Source: Setoptus koraiensis (Eukaryota; Arthropoda). Taken from it: a stretch of DNA of 64,000 bases. The stretch lies in contig CM106585.1 of the NCBI GenBank assembly GCA_048013815.1, positions 10,354,001 through 10,418,000 of the forward strand, given 5' to 3'. A model generated the notes under the pieces. It made no database searches and was not told the origin of the DNA. It saw only the letters and a program-made list of their open reading frames with translations. Each line of letters begins with the position of its first letter. Position 1 is the first letter of the stretch. Position numbers and translations under genes: made by a program. This document shows positions 23,941-37,465 of this stretch, piece after piece.

Positions 23941-26251
23941 GTAAGTGACTGCTTTTGCGCTGACTTGCGGGCTTTTGAGCCGGCCAGGTGAGCCGTCGAA
24001 TGTGAGGGGAGCGCATCCCTCGGTGCTCATCCATGGATAAGCATCCGCGAATGGGCTCCATATCGAACAGTTTGATCACTATATATATACAAATATACAA
24101 ATATACATTCTTTGTTGATGATAAATTGTGTCTCGGCGCGCCATGTTTCTGTGAGAGATGCGCGCACAGGCGAGTTTTATTAGGCGACTTTTATTAGGCG
24201 AGTTGCATGGCGAGTAGTGTGGGGCCCAGGCGCGAGACGAGAAGAGCCCCATTGTGTGGCGATGATACAAGTGAGTGTGTAAAACAACAACAGAAACAAA
24301 TTGTCTCGAGCTGGCGAAATGTGAGCGAAATTTCAAAAGCCAAAAAGCGATTTGAGATGTGCCCAACCGGCGAGGCTTGCATCGACAATGATGATAGTTT
24401 CCGTTATTTGGGCGCTATCTATAGAAAAGGGTTGAGTTTAAGTGGTGGGCCCGAGGCGATAATCGACATTGCCTGTCAGCGGCGCTGCTGTCGATAGCCG
24501 CCGATGAGCGTTCAGGCGGCGATACGCGAACAGACAACGTATAACAGCAAGCAAGTCAATATTCGGCTTGATCCGTTGCTCGAGTGGGGGCCACATTGAT
24601 TAGAGTTGTCACTAGATTGATATTACTTAGTCTGGCCCCCATACAAATGGGGCCCCTCTTTGGCTGCACTTCGGCGCCCTTCTCACTCAGAGTCGCAAGT
24701 CGCCACTCGAGACAGCGAAAAGTGAAAAGTAAAAAGCGAAAAGTGTATAGCTGATCATTGCGTCATCATATAGGCTTAAGTATAACCATTACTGCCGGCA
24801 GCCAGAGAGCTAGTTAAAGAACTACTAACAGATAATTCCATCTCTATGTATGTTTAAAATTCTCATTTTATCTATTGGCTTCCGTGAAACGCGCCAACCC
24901 CCGACGCAACCGTCAGCTGTTGTGCGGTGCAAAACGAGACAAAAGATATAGAGAGAAAACTTGAAGAGTTTTGCCAGAGAGTGTTGTTGTCTCTGCCGCT
25001 GTTGTCGCTGTTGTTGCCGTTGTTGTTGCTGTTGCTGTTGCCGCTGTTGTTGCTGTTGCCGCAGTTGTTGGCGTGCTACTACAACACTACTGCAACTCTC
25101 TGCAGTAACTAGAGTAATTTACTTTTGCTATCACTGTATCAAACACACACACACACACACAATGCTGCCAAAAGGAGCTTCGGCAACAAGATAAAAGGGT
25201 AAAAGCTGACCGACTTGGTGATATGGGGGCGCCGCCTGATATTGCTGCCTGTGCGATTAGTGCCAGTAGTCGCTTATTGGGGCCCGCTCAAAGAAGATGG
25301 CCCCGTTGAACGGGGGGGGGGGAAACAACGCGCTTCTCTAGTGCCAACACACCGAATGCGCCCCACTGAAAACAGAGTTTTCAACTTAAAATTCTTTAGC
25401 TTCCCCCCTTTGGCTTTTCAGCAGGAATATTTTCATTCTCTCCCTTCTTGGCCCGCTTAACTTGCCCGGCTGGCCTCATCTGGCTGGTTCACTGGGGCGC
25501 CGCCAGTTCAAAGCAACGCGAGCGACTTTATCTTCGACTCTCACAGAGTGTAAGCTTTACATAATTAATAATTCACTGCCTGAAGCAACGATTATTTTGG
25601 TCGCACATTGTGTGTGTGTGTACTTAACTACTAATGTCTGTATACTACTACCAGCGATGCTTTTAATCGCAAGATGGGGCCCCAATAAGGATCCCCATAG
25701 CGAGTGAGTGTGGGTGGGTGGGTGTGTGTGTGTGTGCGTTTGTGAGATAAAAAACGGGCGACAACGAGGGCTCTTTATTAGAATCGCAATGAACAAGCAA
25801 TCTTAAGCGATCGTATTTATATATATATAAATATACGATATATAAATATATTCCGAGCAACGATGGCCAACATCATTAGTGTGTGTGTGCGCCTTTTCTA
25901 ACTGTTTATTTCGAAACTGGCTGAAGTTTAGTTGAGACTGCGTTTGTTTTTTTTTCTTGGAAAAAACTGAAAAAAAAAATTGCGCAATTTCATCGCACAC
26001 TCTCAGCCAGAAAAAAAAACGCTCGCTTCTGGGTCAACAATCGGGCCACAATCGGATAATTTTTTCATATGCAAACTGCTTCTTGCGCCCCCGTTGGCCG
26101 CACTTGCTTGCGCGCTTGACACATCCGCTGGCGGATGAGACAGCAATTTTATCGGTCGGTCCGACGAGACCGACGACCGACCACGAGGGACGGCGATGAC
26201 TGGCGAAAGGGCAGCATTTCCTGGCCAAATGCAGCCGATGAGCGCATCGGA

Positions 26252-26340
26252 TTAGAAATTATGAGGCCTAGAAATTATTAGTCTTAGAAATTATTGGGCT
26301 TGGAAATTATTGGGCTTGGAAATTATTGGACTTGGAATTG
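26252..26340. repeat. 16-bp array GCTTGGAAATTATTGG, about 5 copies
   Basis: The copies become less alike toward the left end (TAGAAATTATTAGTCT, TAGAAATTAT). Confidence 0.75.
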
Positions 26341-28177
26341 CAGTGCGTCAACTGGCTCTTTCTGGCCAATTGTCGAGCGCGAATATCGCCAGCACGATGA
26401 ATTGCGGCATAAATATTGCGGCCGCCAACGGAAATGTCGCTCTCATTAGGGGGCCCCAATGCGGGCTTGACGCCCCAGTGTCAGCATGGCGCGTTTGTTC
26501 GTAGAATTGACGAATCCAAGCATGTCCAAAGTGGCCGCCGAGCGAGTTACCTGTTTGTGGGTTGATAAGTTGAGAGCGAACTCGAGAAGCTTTAAACTTT
26601 GGGGCCGCGATTGGGGTGAATGAGGGGCAAATGTCGCAATTAAATGTCATACATAACACGAGTTGGCCAATGTTAGAGCCAATGTTGCACTGCGCAAGCG
26701 AAGGGATAAAAGTGGCGATTTACAATCATGGTGCCTAGGTTGCTTTTTGTGCCCGTTGTGCCCGAATTAAGATTCGCTGCGCTTCGAACTCGGCTGCTCG
26801 GCTGTTGGCCGGGCCCCATGAACGGGCCACTATGCAAATTAGACAAAGCGAGCCAGCGCGAGTCGGCGGGCCCCAAATTGGGTTCTCAGAGATGATGAGA
26901 GTTTTTTGATCGCGTAGTATTAAGTTGGACGAGATGTGGTGCACACGTGCAAACTGTCATTGAGTGGCGCTTCTTCTAACGATATACGTAATAATGTCAT
27001 TATAATATAATAATAATGTGCTCTCTCTCGCTGCTTCGAAGCTTCTTGTCGGGACAATTGCGCTGGCTGTTCGCACGCATTCACCCACTCGGCGGGGTAT
27101 TTGGCGCTGCTGGTGGGACTGTTCGGAATGTTTGTATGTTCATCATGTGTATCATGTCGTGCCATGTCGTGCCATGTCGTGCCATGTCGTGTCGTTTAGA
27201 TGAACACAGCGCCAGCGACAGAATGTCGGAGAGAAGCGAGAGTGCCAATCAAAAGAACTGCTTCCAATTCAAAGAAGCTGCTCGCTGCTTTCGGATTGCA
27301 AATTTCAAATTTGCAAATGCACTCCCTCTCCTTTCATTTAATTTTTACTTTCATTTTCATTTTCATAAATATCGCTGCCTCGCGCCACTGTCTATCCATG
27401 TGGCGGCGCTAGTCGCTCCACTTATTATTTCCTCTGCCGTCTGTCTATTTCTTTTCTTTTGCCCATGCCAATTTCGAGCGAGCGCATTTCAATTGTATTG
27501 AGATGCCAACTAGCGAAAACTAAACTTTGCCATTATGACTAGACACTGGCAAACGGCAAACGGCAAACGACGAGCAAAACGACGAGCAAAACGACGAGCA
27601 AAACAACTCGCAGCCGGCAGCCGGCAGCGGCAGCGGTGCGCAAATTGTGTAGAATGCAAAATGTAAACACCTCTGCCGAACAGCTCAACAATCGGCTGCG
27701 AAGCCCCCGTTTGTGTCGCTCAATGGGGCCCCGAGCTGTGTCTGAATTCTGCGCGCTGCCACACTCTTGGCCGGGCGTCTTGACGGTGCGGCGTTGACAC
27801 GAGCTGTTGCGAGTGCCGGGCCCCGCTCATAGGTGGCGCGCCGACACAATAACACGGTGCGCATAGCTGATATTGCGAGCTGATGCGACGCTACTCACGC
27901 AAATTGGCGCAAATGGCGCCAAGATGCGGCCGCGTCGCCAAGCTCCGATAGCTCGAGCTCTCATTTGGCAATCATGTGACATTTTCACATCATGTGACAC
28001 ATTTATTTTTGCAATGTCGCTGCAATTTTTATCGTGGCTCAAAATCGCCGGCTGGCTCGCTGGTGTGATTACGTTGACTGTTGACTGGCTCAACGGGCTG
28101 TCAACAGAGCTGCCGGGTATCACATGTGCCGCCAGTCAAACTTGCCTGTCAGCCGGCCGGGCCGACGACTACCGCGC

Positions 28178-28214
28178 GGGCCCCAATCAGCTCCCCGGCG
28201 CGCTGATTGGGCCC
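28178..28214. repeat. Hairpin with GGGCCC ends
   Basis: GGGCCCCAATCAGC (28178-28191) pairs with GCTGATTGGGCCC (28202-28214) with one bulged C. A similar GGGCCC-ended hairpin lies at 33654-33687. Confidence 0.65.
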
Positions 28215-31200
28215 GTGCGAGCTGCTGCTGGCACTGCGCTCGGGCACCGCTGGCTGTCGGCTGCCTGATCGGATATTCGCAAATCGCAAATCGCAAATCG
28301 CGGATCGCAAATCGCGGATCGGTTAGTGGCGAGTGTGTGCGCCAACTTGCAACAGATTTGACAACTCAGGTGAAAGATGAAAAGCGCCAACAATGGCAAC
28401 GGCGACGCGATGCATGAGCAAACAAGCGAAAACACCAAAAGCCAATCAAGTTGGTGCCAGCGCCAGCGCCAAACACAACGGCCAACAAACAAACAAACAA
28501 ACCGGGCCCACTCTCCGGCAATTTAAACTGCAAACTGCAAACCGGCGACTACCCACTGCCGACTGCGAACGGCAAACTCCAAAATTGCAACTCGCAAACA
28601 ACCGCTGGCGTGCAAAACAATGGCCACTTTGCATACAATTGTGTGCAACGTTGCAACGATTCATAATTGAATCCAACGGGGCCAGCAGCCTTCATTACGG
28701 GCCCGGCCAGCGGGCCGATCGATGCCGTTCGGGCGCCAACTTTCGCCGCTCCAACGGCCAATCGTTGGCCGTCGGGCCACCGGCAGCCGGATAATAAACG
28801 GCGCTCCTCTAACAAATTCTCTCGTTTCTGCTCTCGCAATTTCGCTCGCCACTGGCCACTGGCCACAACAAACCAACCAACGACGCTCCAGCCGACAACG
28901 AGAATTCTCTGCTCGAGCGAGCTCGCCCGGCTCGCAATTTCTCGCGGGCCATTTTTGCCCGTTCGAGCCCGACATTGTGGAAATTGTCCGCGGACTGCCC
29001 CGCGGATCGGTTGCATTTGCCCCGTGAACGTGTCCGAACGCCCAATGCCCGATCGCCGAATGCCCAGACGCGGCCGAACGGGTTATGCGGAATGCGCACC
29101 GAAACAAAACCGGACAAACGGGAGGCCGGCCGGCCGCAAAAATGATTCAATGACCGAGGGGCGTCTTGTCGGCTGCTGTGTCGGGCATTACAGGCCGTCA
29201 ATGGCCGCTGTGGGCGTCATGGTCGCTAGAACTGGCCGCCATGACACGCTACGATATTGGCCGTTATCACGCTGGCCGTGGTCATGTTGGCCGCCGGACG
29301 ACGGGCCGGACAACGGGAGCGCTCATTCAAATGTGTGCCGGTATTTGCGCGGCCGACGTTGTGGCGAGTTGGTCGCGCTAATTATCGCCGGCCCGTTCTC
29401 CACGGCTCATCATGCCGGCCCGACCTGATCCAGTTGCGGGCTGCATTGCAAATTGCAATCAATGGATGCGGTTTGCGGTTTGTGGCCGCGCGCGTACCCG
29501 TACGAAGCCAGCAAGAAGCCAGCAAAGAACGCGCGTGCAAGCTGTACAACAACAGCAACAACAACAACAACAAGTAGTATGGCAACAATGTCAGCGCCAT
29601 GTAGAGCAGAACAATATGAATGCGAGCGAGAATTATTTGCAAAGAACGCGTCGCAAATAATTGTGAGAGAGCCAACCAGCGAAGCACTAATTCTCGCCTC
29701 GAACCTCGAACCTCGAAGCGAGCAACTGAGTTGTGTTCTGTTGGGTTGTGTGTGAGGCTCGAATTAGCGAGTCGCAGGAATGATAGATCGTGGTGAGTGG
29801 CAGCGCTAAACAATGGGCCACAGAGTTAAAAAGAGCAAGACAATACGTTCTCTGCTGGCCAGTTTGTCCCCTGTCGGCCAACCCAAGTTGCAATTTACCT
29901 GTCGAACACACACACCAGTTGGCTAGTGTTCTGTTGGGAATGCTGCGCCATCGTGCGAGTGTGTCAAATTAGCGCCACAGCGTCTGCCTCGGCCGTTGCC
30001 AGACTGGGCCGTTGCCAGAGGATCCTTTGTTGGTCGCAGCGAGTTCACGCTGATCGGCGTCGTCGATTTTTTATTCCATCTCTCATTGTCTCTGTCTCTC
30101 TGTCGGGCCACGGCCGAACACGCTCCACCGGGGCTTCGACGAGCGTTCGAGAATTCGCCAGTGCCAGTGAGAGTCCGCGAGCCCGCGAGTCCGAGAATTA
30201 ACTCTCAACTTTTTGAACTCTTCATTGCAGGGGCGACTTGTGGCTGCTGCTGCGAGCGCATTCTTCGCGCTGTCCAGAATTGACTCTGAGCGTTCGATTG
30301 GCCCGTTCTTTGTTTATTTTGCTGTTTACCGTGTTGCTGGTTCGCTCATTCACTACAGCGCACTATACTGTAAATTGAGCCACGCCAACCTTTTCAGCCA
30401 GCCCAAATTGACTCTCACGCGCGCACCAGCATCGTTAATTATTTATCGCTGTTCTTTCGCTCGATTCTTTCACTTAATTCTTTCGTGCTGCTGTGGCTGT
30501 CGAAGCAGCGTCGTTGAATCAAAACCCGAAATGAAGCAGAATGAGAAATAAGAATGAAAGTTAATATTAAAATCGAAAGCCACAGCCACTCCCGTCCCGT
30601 ACGCCGGCCTGTTGTATCCCAGTCTGCAACTATTCACTGAAAACATAACAATATCACTCTGTCTGTCGCTGTCATTTTTGGCCAACTCGCAACCAGAAAC
30701 TGGGCCGAAATTTCGCCAAAGTGGCCCACTTTCTACTTCTGTCACTCGCACACTATTTTTTACTATTTTGGTTTCACTATTTTTCACTGTTCTTTACTAT
30801 TTGTGTCAGTTGTCCGGCGCCCGTGTCGCCAGTTCCAGCACGCACAAAATCCCAATTAGCATGCGATCACAAGCCGAGGCCCTCCGACTGTCGAAGCACC
30901 CCGACAATGCACCCAGTGAGTGCGCCACTCGCTGCTAGATGGCGCCCCGTAACCTTGCCCAACTAGCCACTTTTTTCTGGCCTCTTCTTTTTTTTTCTTT
31001 TTCTTTCTCTCTCTCTCTTTCTTTCTTTTTATTTTTCTTTTTCTTTTCTACTCCCTGGTGTCTCGTCGCGCAGCGCCATTACGCAATCTAGCGAACAACA
31101 ACAACAACAACTCTCTCAATATACGTTTTTGGCACACTTTTTTATATCTTGTAGCGTCGGTTTGTCGGCGCACTAATTTGTGCAAATTCCTTGCCCGCCA

Positions 31201-31376
31201 CTTGGCCGAACAATTTCTGTTCGACGAATAGGCGAATAGGGGGCCGAGTAGATGTTGGCCCGAACGATTCCGGCAATTCCGCTACTCCGTTGTGGCTGAC
31301 ATTGGGCGCACAACAATACCCCAGTGGGGTAGCGCAGTTGTTGCGGGGTATCAAATTGGGGCGCTGGCACAGTCGG

Positions 31377-31406
31377 TCACAGGGTAGTAATTATGCTACC
31401 CTGTGA
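31377..31406. repeat. 11-bp perfect inverted repeat
   Basis: TCACAGGGTAG (31377-31387) pairs with CTACCCTGTGA (31396-31406) across an 8-base loop. Confidence 0.75.
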
Positions 31407-31786
31407 TTGGCAAACCCAAACCCGAGCCTGAGCCCGAAACGCCCCAGTAGTTGCGTATTGTGCCATGACGCCATCACCGTTGATTGGCATGGATGCCAAT
31501 CAAGGGATCACACTGGCAAAGAGCACGCGCCCACCTTTCACCTGCTCCACTCCCCGGTTATTATTGGATGGCGCTGTTGTAATTATTATTTTTCTTGGGA
31601 TTATTATGTTTCTCGAAGAATTTTAAAGCCTCACAGCGCCAGCCTTCGTTTGTGCGTTCAATTCGAGTCACATTCGGTTTAATTTGCTCTAGTATTTGGT
31701 CTAGTTTCCTCTTTTGTCGCCCCATACTATGGACGCCATAGGCCCGATACGATGGGCCGAACAGCTGACCCGAATGGCACCAAATC

Positions 31787-31825
31787 GGCCTAAATGCGCC
31801 GTCGTCTAGGCGGCGCATTTAGGCC
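31787..31825. repeat. 15-bp perfect inverted repeat
   Basis: GGCCTAAATGCGCCG (31787-31801) pairs exactly with 31811-31825 across a 9-base loop. Together with the repeat at 31377-31406, it frames about 400 bases. Confidence 0.8.
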
Positions 31826-33146
31826 ATTTAGGAGTGCGCGAAATTAATTAGTGGTGCCATTCGACATTCGATAATAACAATGCAATCAATAGTGCCTCTA
31901 TCATCGGCCAGCCGAACCATGTTAGTTTGGGTTAGTTGCTTTTGGGGCGTGTGTGGCTCACAATTTGGCTCAATGGATCATGATGAGCCAATGGGGGCAT
32001 ATAGGTCTGGGAAAATCATGATATCACGCCGGCTGCAGAGTATTGCATGTTTGGTAATAATAATCATAATTGATAGTTTGGCAATAATTTTTTAAATTCA
32101 AACTGGATATAATAGAGCCAAACTGACAACAAACCGAACGCTGCGCTGTGGGCTTATTTAATGGGCGACACACAAATTATATCTTATCTTATTGTTGTTT
32201 GTCTTTTCTTTTTGTTGGCCTGTCGTTTGGCTGTCTTTTGATTAGATGAGTGATTGCATAAACTATTAATTATTGTGTCACACTTTTTACCTTCTCTCGC
32301 GACGGCGTTCTATTCAATTGGCCGGCTCCATTCTTCTCTCTCTCTCTCCGCAACAAATAATGATAAAAATGATTCGTCGGTTAAGATGCGAGACGCAGCC
32401 CGCTCAATTCCTAGTTCGAGATTCGCAATGCGAAATTGCAAATTCGCTCAAAGTTTAAGTTGCGCCTTTTCAGCCTTTTCGAAACTGGAAGCGGCCAGCT
32501 AGGCTGAGAATTCGCCATTTCGATACAAATTCGCATTCGAGAACAACTGCATCATCGCCGTTTTAAGTGGTGTAACTTACACACAGTGCAATAAAGGTAT
32601 AATTGCCAGTCGGGCATGTTGCTCACCTGTACACACTGCGCAACATTGGTAATTGTTTGATGGACGCAATTCAGTGATACGACGGGCGTAGTCTAATTGC
32701 AAACAAGCGCATATAAACAGTGTGTGTAACATCAACATCACGCCAAACTCAAACTCAAATTCAAATAGTTTTGTCTCTGGTTGCCAAGCAAATTCAGGTG
32801 AGATACAAAAACTCATGCCATGCACCAGTGACAATGGCATAACATGTTAGTTATGCTGTCGACGGCTCAGCTAATTGCTGATTGGCCCCAAACAGCCGAG
32901 GGAACGCAGTCGACCATCGTCAGCGACTATCGGTTCGCACGTCAATCAATTGGCCGGTGACGCTCGACAAGAAACAATTTCCAATTTTTTTCCCAATTTT
33001 CAATTGATTGCATTCGAATCGCAAGACTGCATGCCAATCGAGCCTGCGTCGGGCCTTGTTCAGTCGGCGTTGTGCGAACGTTCGCCGATTGTCGCTGCCC
33101 GTGGCCCAGTCGGCCCCATGCGAGCCCATCGGGGCCCAGAGGCGCC

Positions 33147-33258
33147 AATTTTGAAATTTTGAAATTTTGAAGTTTTGAAATTCCGAAACTCCGAAACTCC
33201 GAAACTCCGAAACTCCGAAACTCCGAAACTCCGAAACTCCGAAACTCCGAAGCTCCGG
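33147..33258. repeat. 8-bp minisatellite, 14 units with a left-to-right variant gradient
   Basis: Units pass from AATTTTGA (three copies) through AGTTTTGA and AATTCCGA to eight perfect AACTCCGA copies and end in AGCTCCGG. The minus strand therefore shows an artificial repeated SFGVSEFR-type peptide. Confidence 0.9.
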
Positions 33259-33653
33259 TTTTCCGAAAGCCGCCAACAGTGAATGGGCAACTGGAGAGAG
33301 TCGCCTGCTTAGACGGGCCGCTTGGCAAGCGCAACAAAGGATGCTCGCAGCGAACGAAAAGAAGAATTGCCGGCACTAAATCACTGCTTGCTGCCGGGTT
33401 TTTGAGCCATCAAATATCGGCAGTAATGTAGCCTATTAGCCAAATATATTGAGTAGCATGGGCGCTCAATTGTGGCAACAATCGACGGTGGCGAACGCTC
33501 TTAAATAGGCAGCCAGCCAACAATGAGGCAACTACTTGAATTTGGCACCAGCGAGTTTTGTGAGCGCCCGCTGACAAAAACAACTAGCCGATTAACTGTC
33601 ACTGGCGACGTTGTTGTCGGCGCTGTTGTGCCACTGGCTCGGCCCCCAACGAC

Positions 33654-33687
33654 GGGCCCCTTCTGTGTGGCCCACAGAAAGGGGCCC
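33654..33687. repeat. Hairpin with GGGCCCC ends
   Basis: GGGCCCCTTCTGTG pairs with CACAGAAAGGGGCCC with one extra base in the right arm and a short loop. Confidence 0.65.
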
Positions 33688-33942
33688 ACACAATGAGCGC
33701 CCGTTCTTTCCGCTCGTGTCGCTTCTTTTGTGCCTAAACAAACAGACCGGCAGACAGACAGACAGCTTTGGCTGGCAATTTCTCTCTATTTTCTCTATTT
33801 CAAATTGCGAGCCAGCGACTTGGCTTGCACCGTTGCGCAATGCACGCGCGTTAATTGCGGCCTAACTAGCGCCCCAGCAGCTCGCACCATTGTGCGTCTA
33901 TCTTTATCTTATGGGTTCCTTTCCGTTTTTTGCCCGTTTTTT

Positions 33943-34035
33943 GCTCGTTCTCGGCCCGCTCTGTCGCTCGTTCTCGGCCCGCTCTGTCGCTCGTTCTCGG
34001 CCCGCTCTGTCGCTCGTTCTCGGCCCGGCTCTGTC
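33943..34035. repeat. 23-bp minisatellite, 4 copies
   Basis: The unit starts GCTCGTTCTCGGCCCGCTCT. Copies are nearly identical, with a single extra G in the last. Confidence 0.88.
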
Positions 34036-34621
34036 GCGGGTGTCGACGAATTTAACAGTTGTTGAAAAGTTTAAGCTCGCCCGGTTCGGGCGCACAAAGG
34101 GCAGCGCTCGTTTCGTTTGCCAGCGCCGGCTCTAATCGCCTATAAACCTAATTGGTTTTGTTTGCGTAACGAGGCCCGGCGCCTCGTGGCCCCACTAAAC
34201 GGTCTGCTTATGCGCCCCGTCTAAATACCCGCCTGGGCTAATGGGCCCGTTGGCTGGCGAGCCCGGCGCCCACGGGCCAAGTCGCAAGTCGCCTGGCAAG
34301 TGCACAGTGGGCCCCAATCGGTGCAAAAACACGCGCTGCTTTGTCATTGGCAGCGCGCATACCTGGCCAACGGCGCAAACGCTGGCAGCCAGCTGGCGAA
34401 CGCGCCAGAGATGATTCTTTGGCAAGCTAATGTGAGAGCGAGCGAGAGATTCTTTAATAGACAGCGCGCGAGGAAAAACTTTTTAAATTAGAGCGGCTCC
34501 AATTTTATCCAGTGCGCCAGTGTGACTGGCTCGCGTTAGAGTGTGCGCCCCCAAAAGAATGACTCAACAGCGACAGCCAGCAATTGGTGCTAACTGCCTA
34601 CTCGCGAGCCGGCCCCACACA

Positions 34622-34623
<2 letters not shown>

Positions 34624-34681
<58 letters not shown>
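34624..34681. repeat. (CA)29 microsatellite
   Basis: The longest uninterrupted CA run in the non-coding half, flanked by CACACGCACGC variants. Confidence 0.92.
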
Positions 34682-34683
<2 letters not shown>

Positions 34684-35482
34684 GACACACACACGCACGC
34701 ACAAGGGGCCCCAGAGGAGGAAAATTAAGAATCTTTAGTTTAATTTAAAAAGAAAGCCAACAACAACGGCAACGGCTAACTACATTAGTGGCGCCGCTGA
34801 GCCGCTATATTTAATCGCGCTGGCGCGCGCGCGCGCCTTGTGGCGCCCCAGTCGCCCCATTTTGCTGCCGGTGCCGGCGCGCAGGCAACTTGGTGCGCCA
34901 ATTTGCTTGATGGCGCAATCAAGTGCGAAGCACCTTCAACTCCATTGAACGTGTGTGTGTGTGGGGCCCGTTCCCCTGCCAAGTTGGCGCGCTTAAGAGA
35001 CAGATAGGGAATTAAGAAAGAGAGGAAAGAAGTTGGAAAGTAACGGAAATTAAATTGCAAAATGAGACACACACAGAGTGATTGTGCGACCAAAGCAACG
35101 GCATCGCAACAACCATTAAAGTAGCAGTTGCCGGGGCCCCCACCCCCATTCGGCCTGCTGGACCGTTACGCGCCATAGCGGGCGAGGGGGCCGAAATTAG
35201 AGTGAGATTGACTTCATTAAAGTTATTAGTTATACGTCTGTCTGTTGGCGAGGGGGGACGCGCGCGCGTGTCTAACAACGCCCGCTCGGCGCTCTTAATT
35301 GGCCCGCGTTGGCGCCCCAATTTGTTTTGTTTCGGCCTGCCAGCAGGGGGCGCTCACTGGCCCGAGCAACGCAAAACAACCAAAATGCATAACCGCCACC
35401 AGTCAATTAACTAATCCAATCTAATCTAGCCGCACCATCTCTAATTAGCTTGCTTGTCTTGTTCGTGTCGTTGTCGCTGTCG

Positions 35483-35581
35483 TCGCTGTTGTCGCTGTTG
35501 TCGCTGTTGTCGCTGTTGTCGCTGTTGTCGCTGTTGTCGCTGTTGTCGCTGTTGTCGCTGTTGTCGCTGTTGTCGCTGTTG
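35483..35581. repeat. 9-bp minisatellite TCGCTGTTG, 11 exact copies
   Basis: Eleven perfect tandem copies, with related GTTGTCG triplets on both sides. Exactness over 99 bases suggests recent expansion or active homogenisation. Confidence 0.92.
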
Positions 35582-35845
35582 TTGTCGCTGTTGTTGTCGT
35601 TGTCGTTGTGGCCGCTGTTGTGGCTGCTGTTGCAAGTTGCAACGCTAATTGTCTGCGTGTTGTCGCCCGCTAATTGAGTGTGCCGCAATGACAACTTAAT
35701 TGCGGTCTCTTAGGTTGCTGTCACGTGCGCGTAACACGCTGCTGGTAACACCCAATTGGCGCTGTTAGTATGCTAATTATGTCGCCACTAATTACTGCCA
35801 CTTGTCGAAGAATTCCGGCAGATGGCGCCACTGGCATGTTTGTTA

Positions 35846-35901
35846 TTATCCGTTATCCGTTATGCGTTACGCGTTATCCGTTATTTGTTATTTGTTATCC
35901 G
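35846..35901. repeat. 7-bp array TTATCCG, 8 copies
   Basis: Eight head-to-tail units with variants TTATGCG, TTACGCG and TTATTTG. Confidence 0.85.
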
Positions 35902-37410
35902 TTGGTTGGCTGGTTGTTGGTATTGTTGTTATTATTATTATTATTATATATTCAGTGAAAACTGCTCTTCAAAACAAACACAAGCCTGTTTGTTTTGTTC
36001 TGTCTAGACAGATACATTAAGAACTCGAAAAGTAGCGCCAGCTGACTGAGTGTGCAACAAACCTGCTGGCGAACAAACCGGAGAACTGACTCAACAACAA
36101 GACAGGTAACGGTCGCCGGGCGAGCTAATCAACGCCGCTAGGTGGCTGCTGTCAGTGGTGTGGAGCGGCTCATTGACACATGCTGTTGTTCATGAATAAA
36201 TGATGACTGTTGTTTTCATCTCAATGGCAACAACCAAATAAAATACATTCGTGACACACACATTAGATGATGATAGCGAGCTCGGGCAAGCAATCATGGC
36301 GCCCACATTGTGCCTAGCGACTTTAATTTTCTTTCGCCAGACAAGTAATGACAACAACGATGCAATAAACTCAAAAGTGTCTCTATATAAAGTTTTCATT
36401 ATTGTTGCTTCATCCAGTCGTTGGCCACAGCAGCTCAACTGTCGCCAAACATGGACTCTTTCTGGAAAGTACTCGCCATGTTTTGTTTGCCCCAGTGGCG
36501 GACAATAATTGAACTACACACATTGAAGCATTGAATCATCATGCTATCAAGCCAATTATCGCCCCCGCCGGCACATAGTCAGCCAGCCAGCCAGACAGTG
36601 GGCCAGCCAGACAGTGGGCCAGCCGAGTGACGTAACGAGCGAATATAATAATGAATATTGGCGCACTGGCAGCTGAAGAAATTTACAGTTAAAGAAAAGC
36701 AATTTAGCCAATTGTCACAGCGACGTGTATTAGTGGCAGCACCTTTTTTGCCGTTATGTCGCGTTACATGCGCGCCCTTACATAAGTGTCGTTATTGTCG
36801 TGGTCGTTTGGTTTGCATGGGCCAGCCGCTCACGAACCACGACAGCAGCAGCAACAGCAGCAGCAACAAAAAAGAATTCTCGTTAATAGTTTATTAACCA
36901 CGACATGATATGAGCCTGCTTATTCAAACAGTGGCAAAAGGTGGAAAAAATGGTCTAATTCAATAAGTGCTCACTGTAGCCGAACACAAACTCGGCAGCG
37001 GCCTCCATTATGCCATTGCAAAATGAATTATATATGACTTTTATTGGGTGCGCCGCTTGTCAACATGACACAGCTGACAGAATAAATAGATAAAAAGTAT
37101 AAATAAAATAAAATAAAACGAAACGAAATGAAAATAAATGAATAAACAAAACAAGCCAGCAGATGATGGAAACGCCGTGGCAACCAGTTTCGTGTTGATT
37201 AGTAATGAGCTTTTGTGTCATTAGTGGCGCAACCGGGCCCAGGGTGCCATACGCGACGAGTTTGTTTGTGTCACAAACACACGAAGTTGGAGTGGGGGCT
37301 CCTGCACGCGCTCTGCACCTACGACGACACCAGCAACCGCGACAACAACCGCCACAACAACCGCGACAACAACCGCGACCACAACAACCACACAACAACC
37401 GCACAACAAC

Positions 37411-37465
37411 CACACAACCACCACACAACCACCACACAACCACCACACAACCACCACACAACCAC
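37411..37465. repeat. 11-bp array CACACAACCAC, 5 copies
   Basis: Five exact copies, preceded by a CAACAACCG-type imperfect array from about 37335. Confidence 0.85.

Larger units (their letters stand above)
23950..31370. other. Gene-free block
   Basis: No credible gene. It contains a GTTGTTGCTG array (24985-25075), an 11-base G run (25312-25322), a 16-bp array (26252-26340), a 10-bp CATGTCGTGC array (27165-27197), a 12-bp AAACGACGAGCA array (27560-27602), a 7-bp CAAATCG array (28270-28318), a 13-bp-stem hairpin (28178-28214) and CT-rich sequence (30986-31050). A long frame at 28667-29428 is judged spurious. Confidence 0.5.

Noticed and set aside
28667-29428. 253-codon open frame on the plus strand
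   Set aside because: It overlaps other long frames on both strands in GC-rich DNA poor in TA. The predicted peptide has no domain and an Arg/Pro/Gly bias typical of non-coding GC-rich sequence.
33147-33258. CRISPR-like repeat array
   Set aside because: Units are directly adjacent with no unique spacers, and the DNA is eukaryotic. It is a minisatellite. The same holds for all other arrays here.
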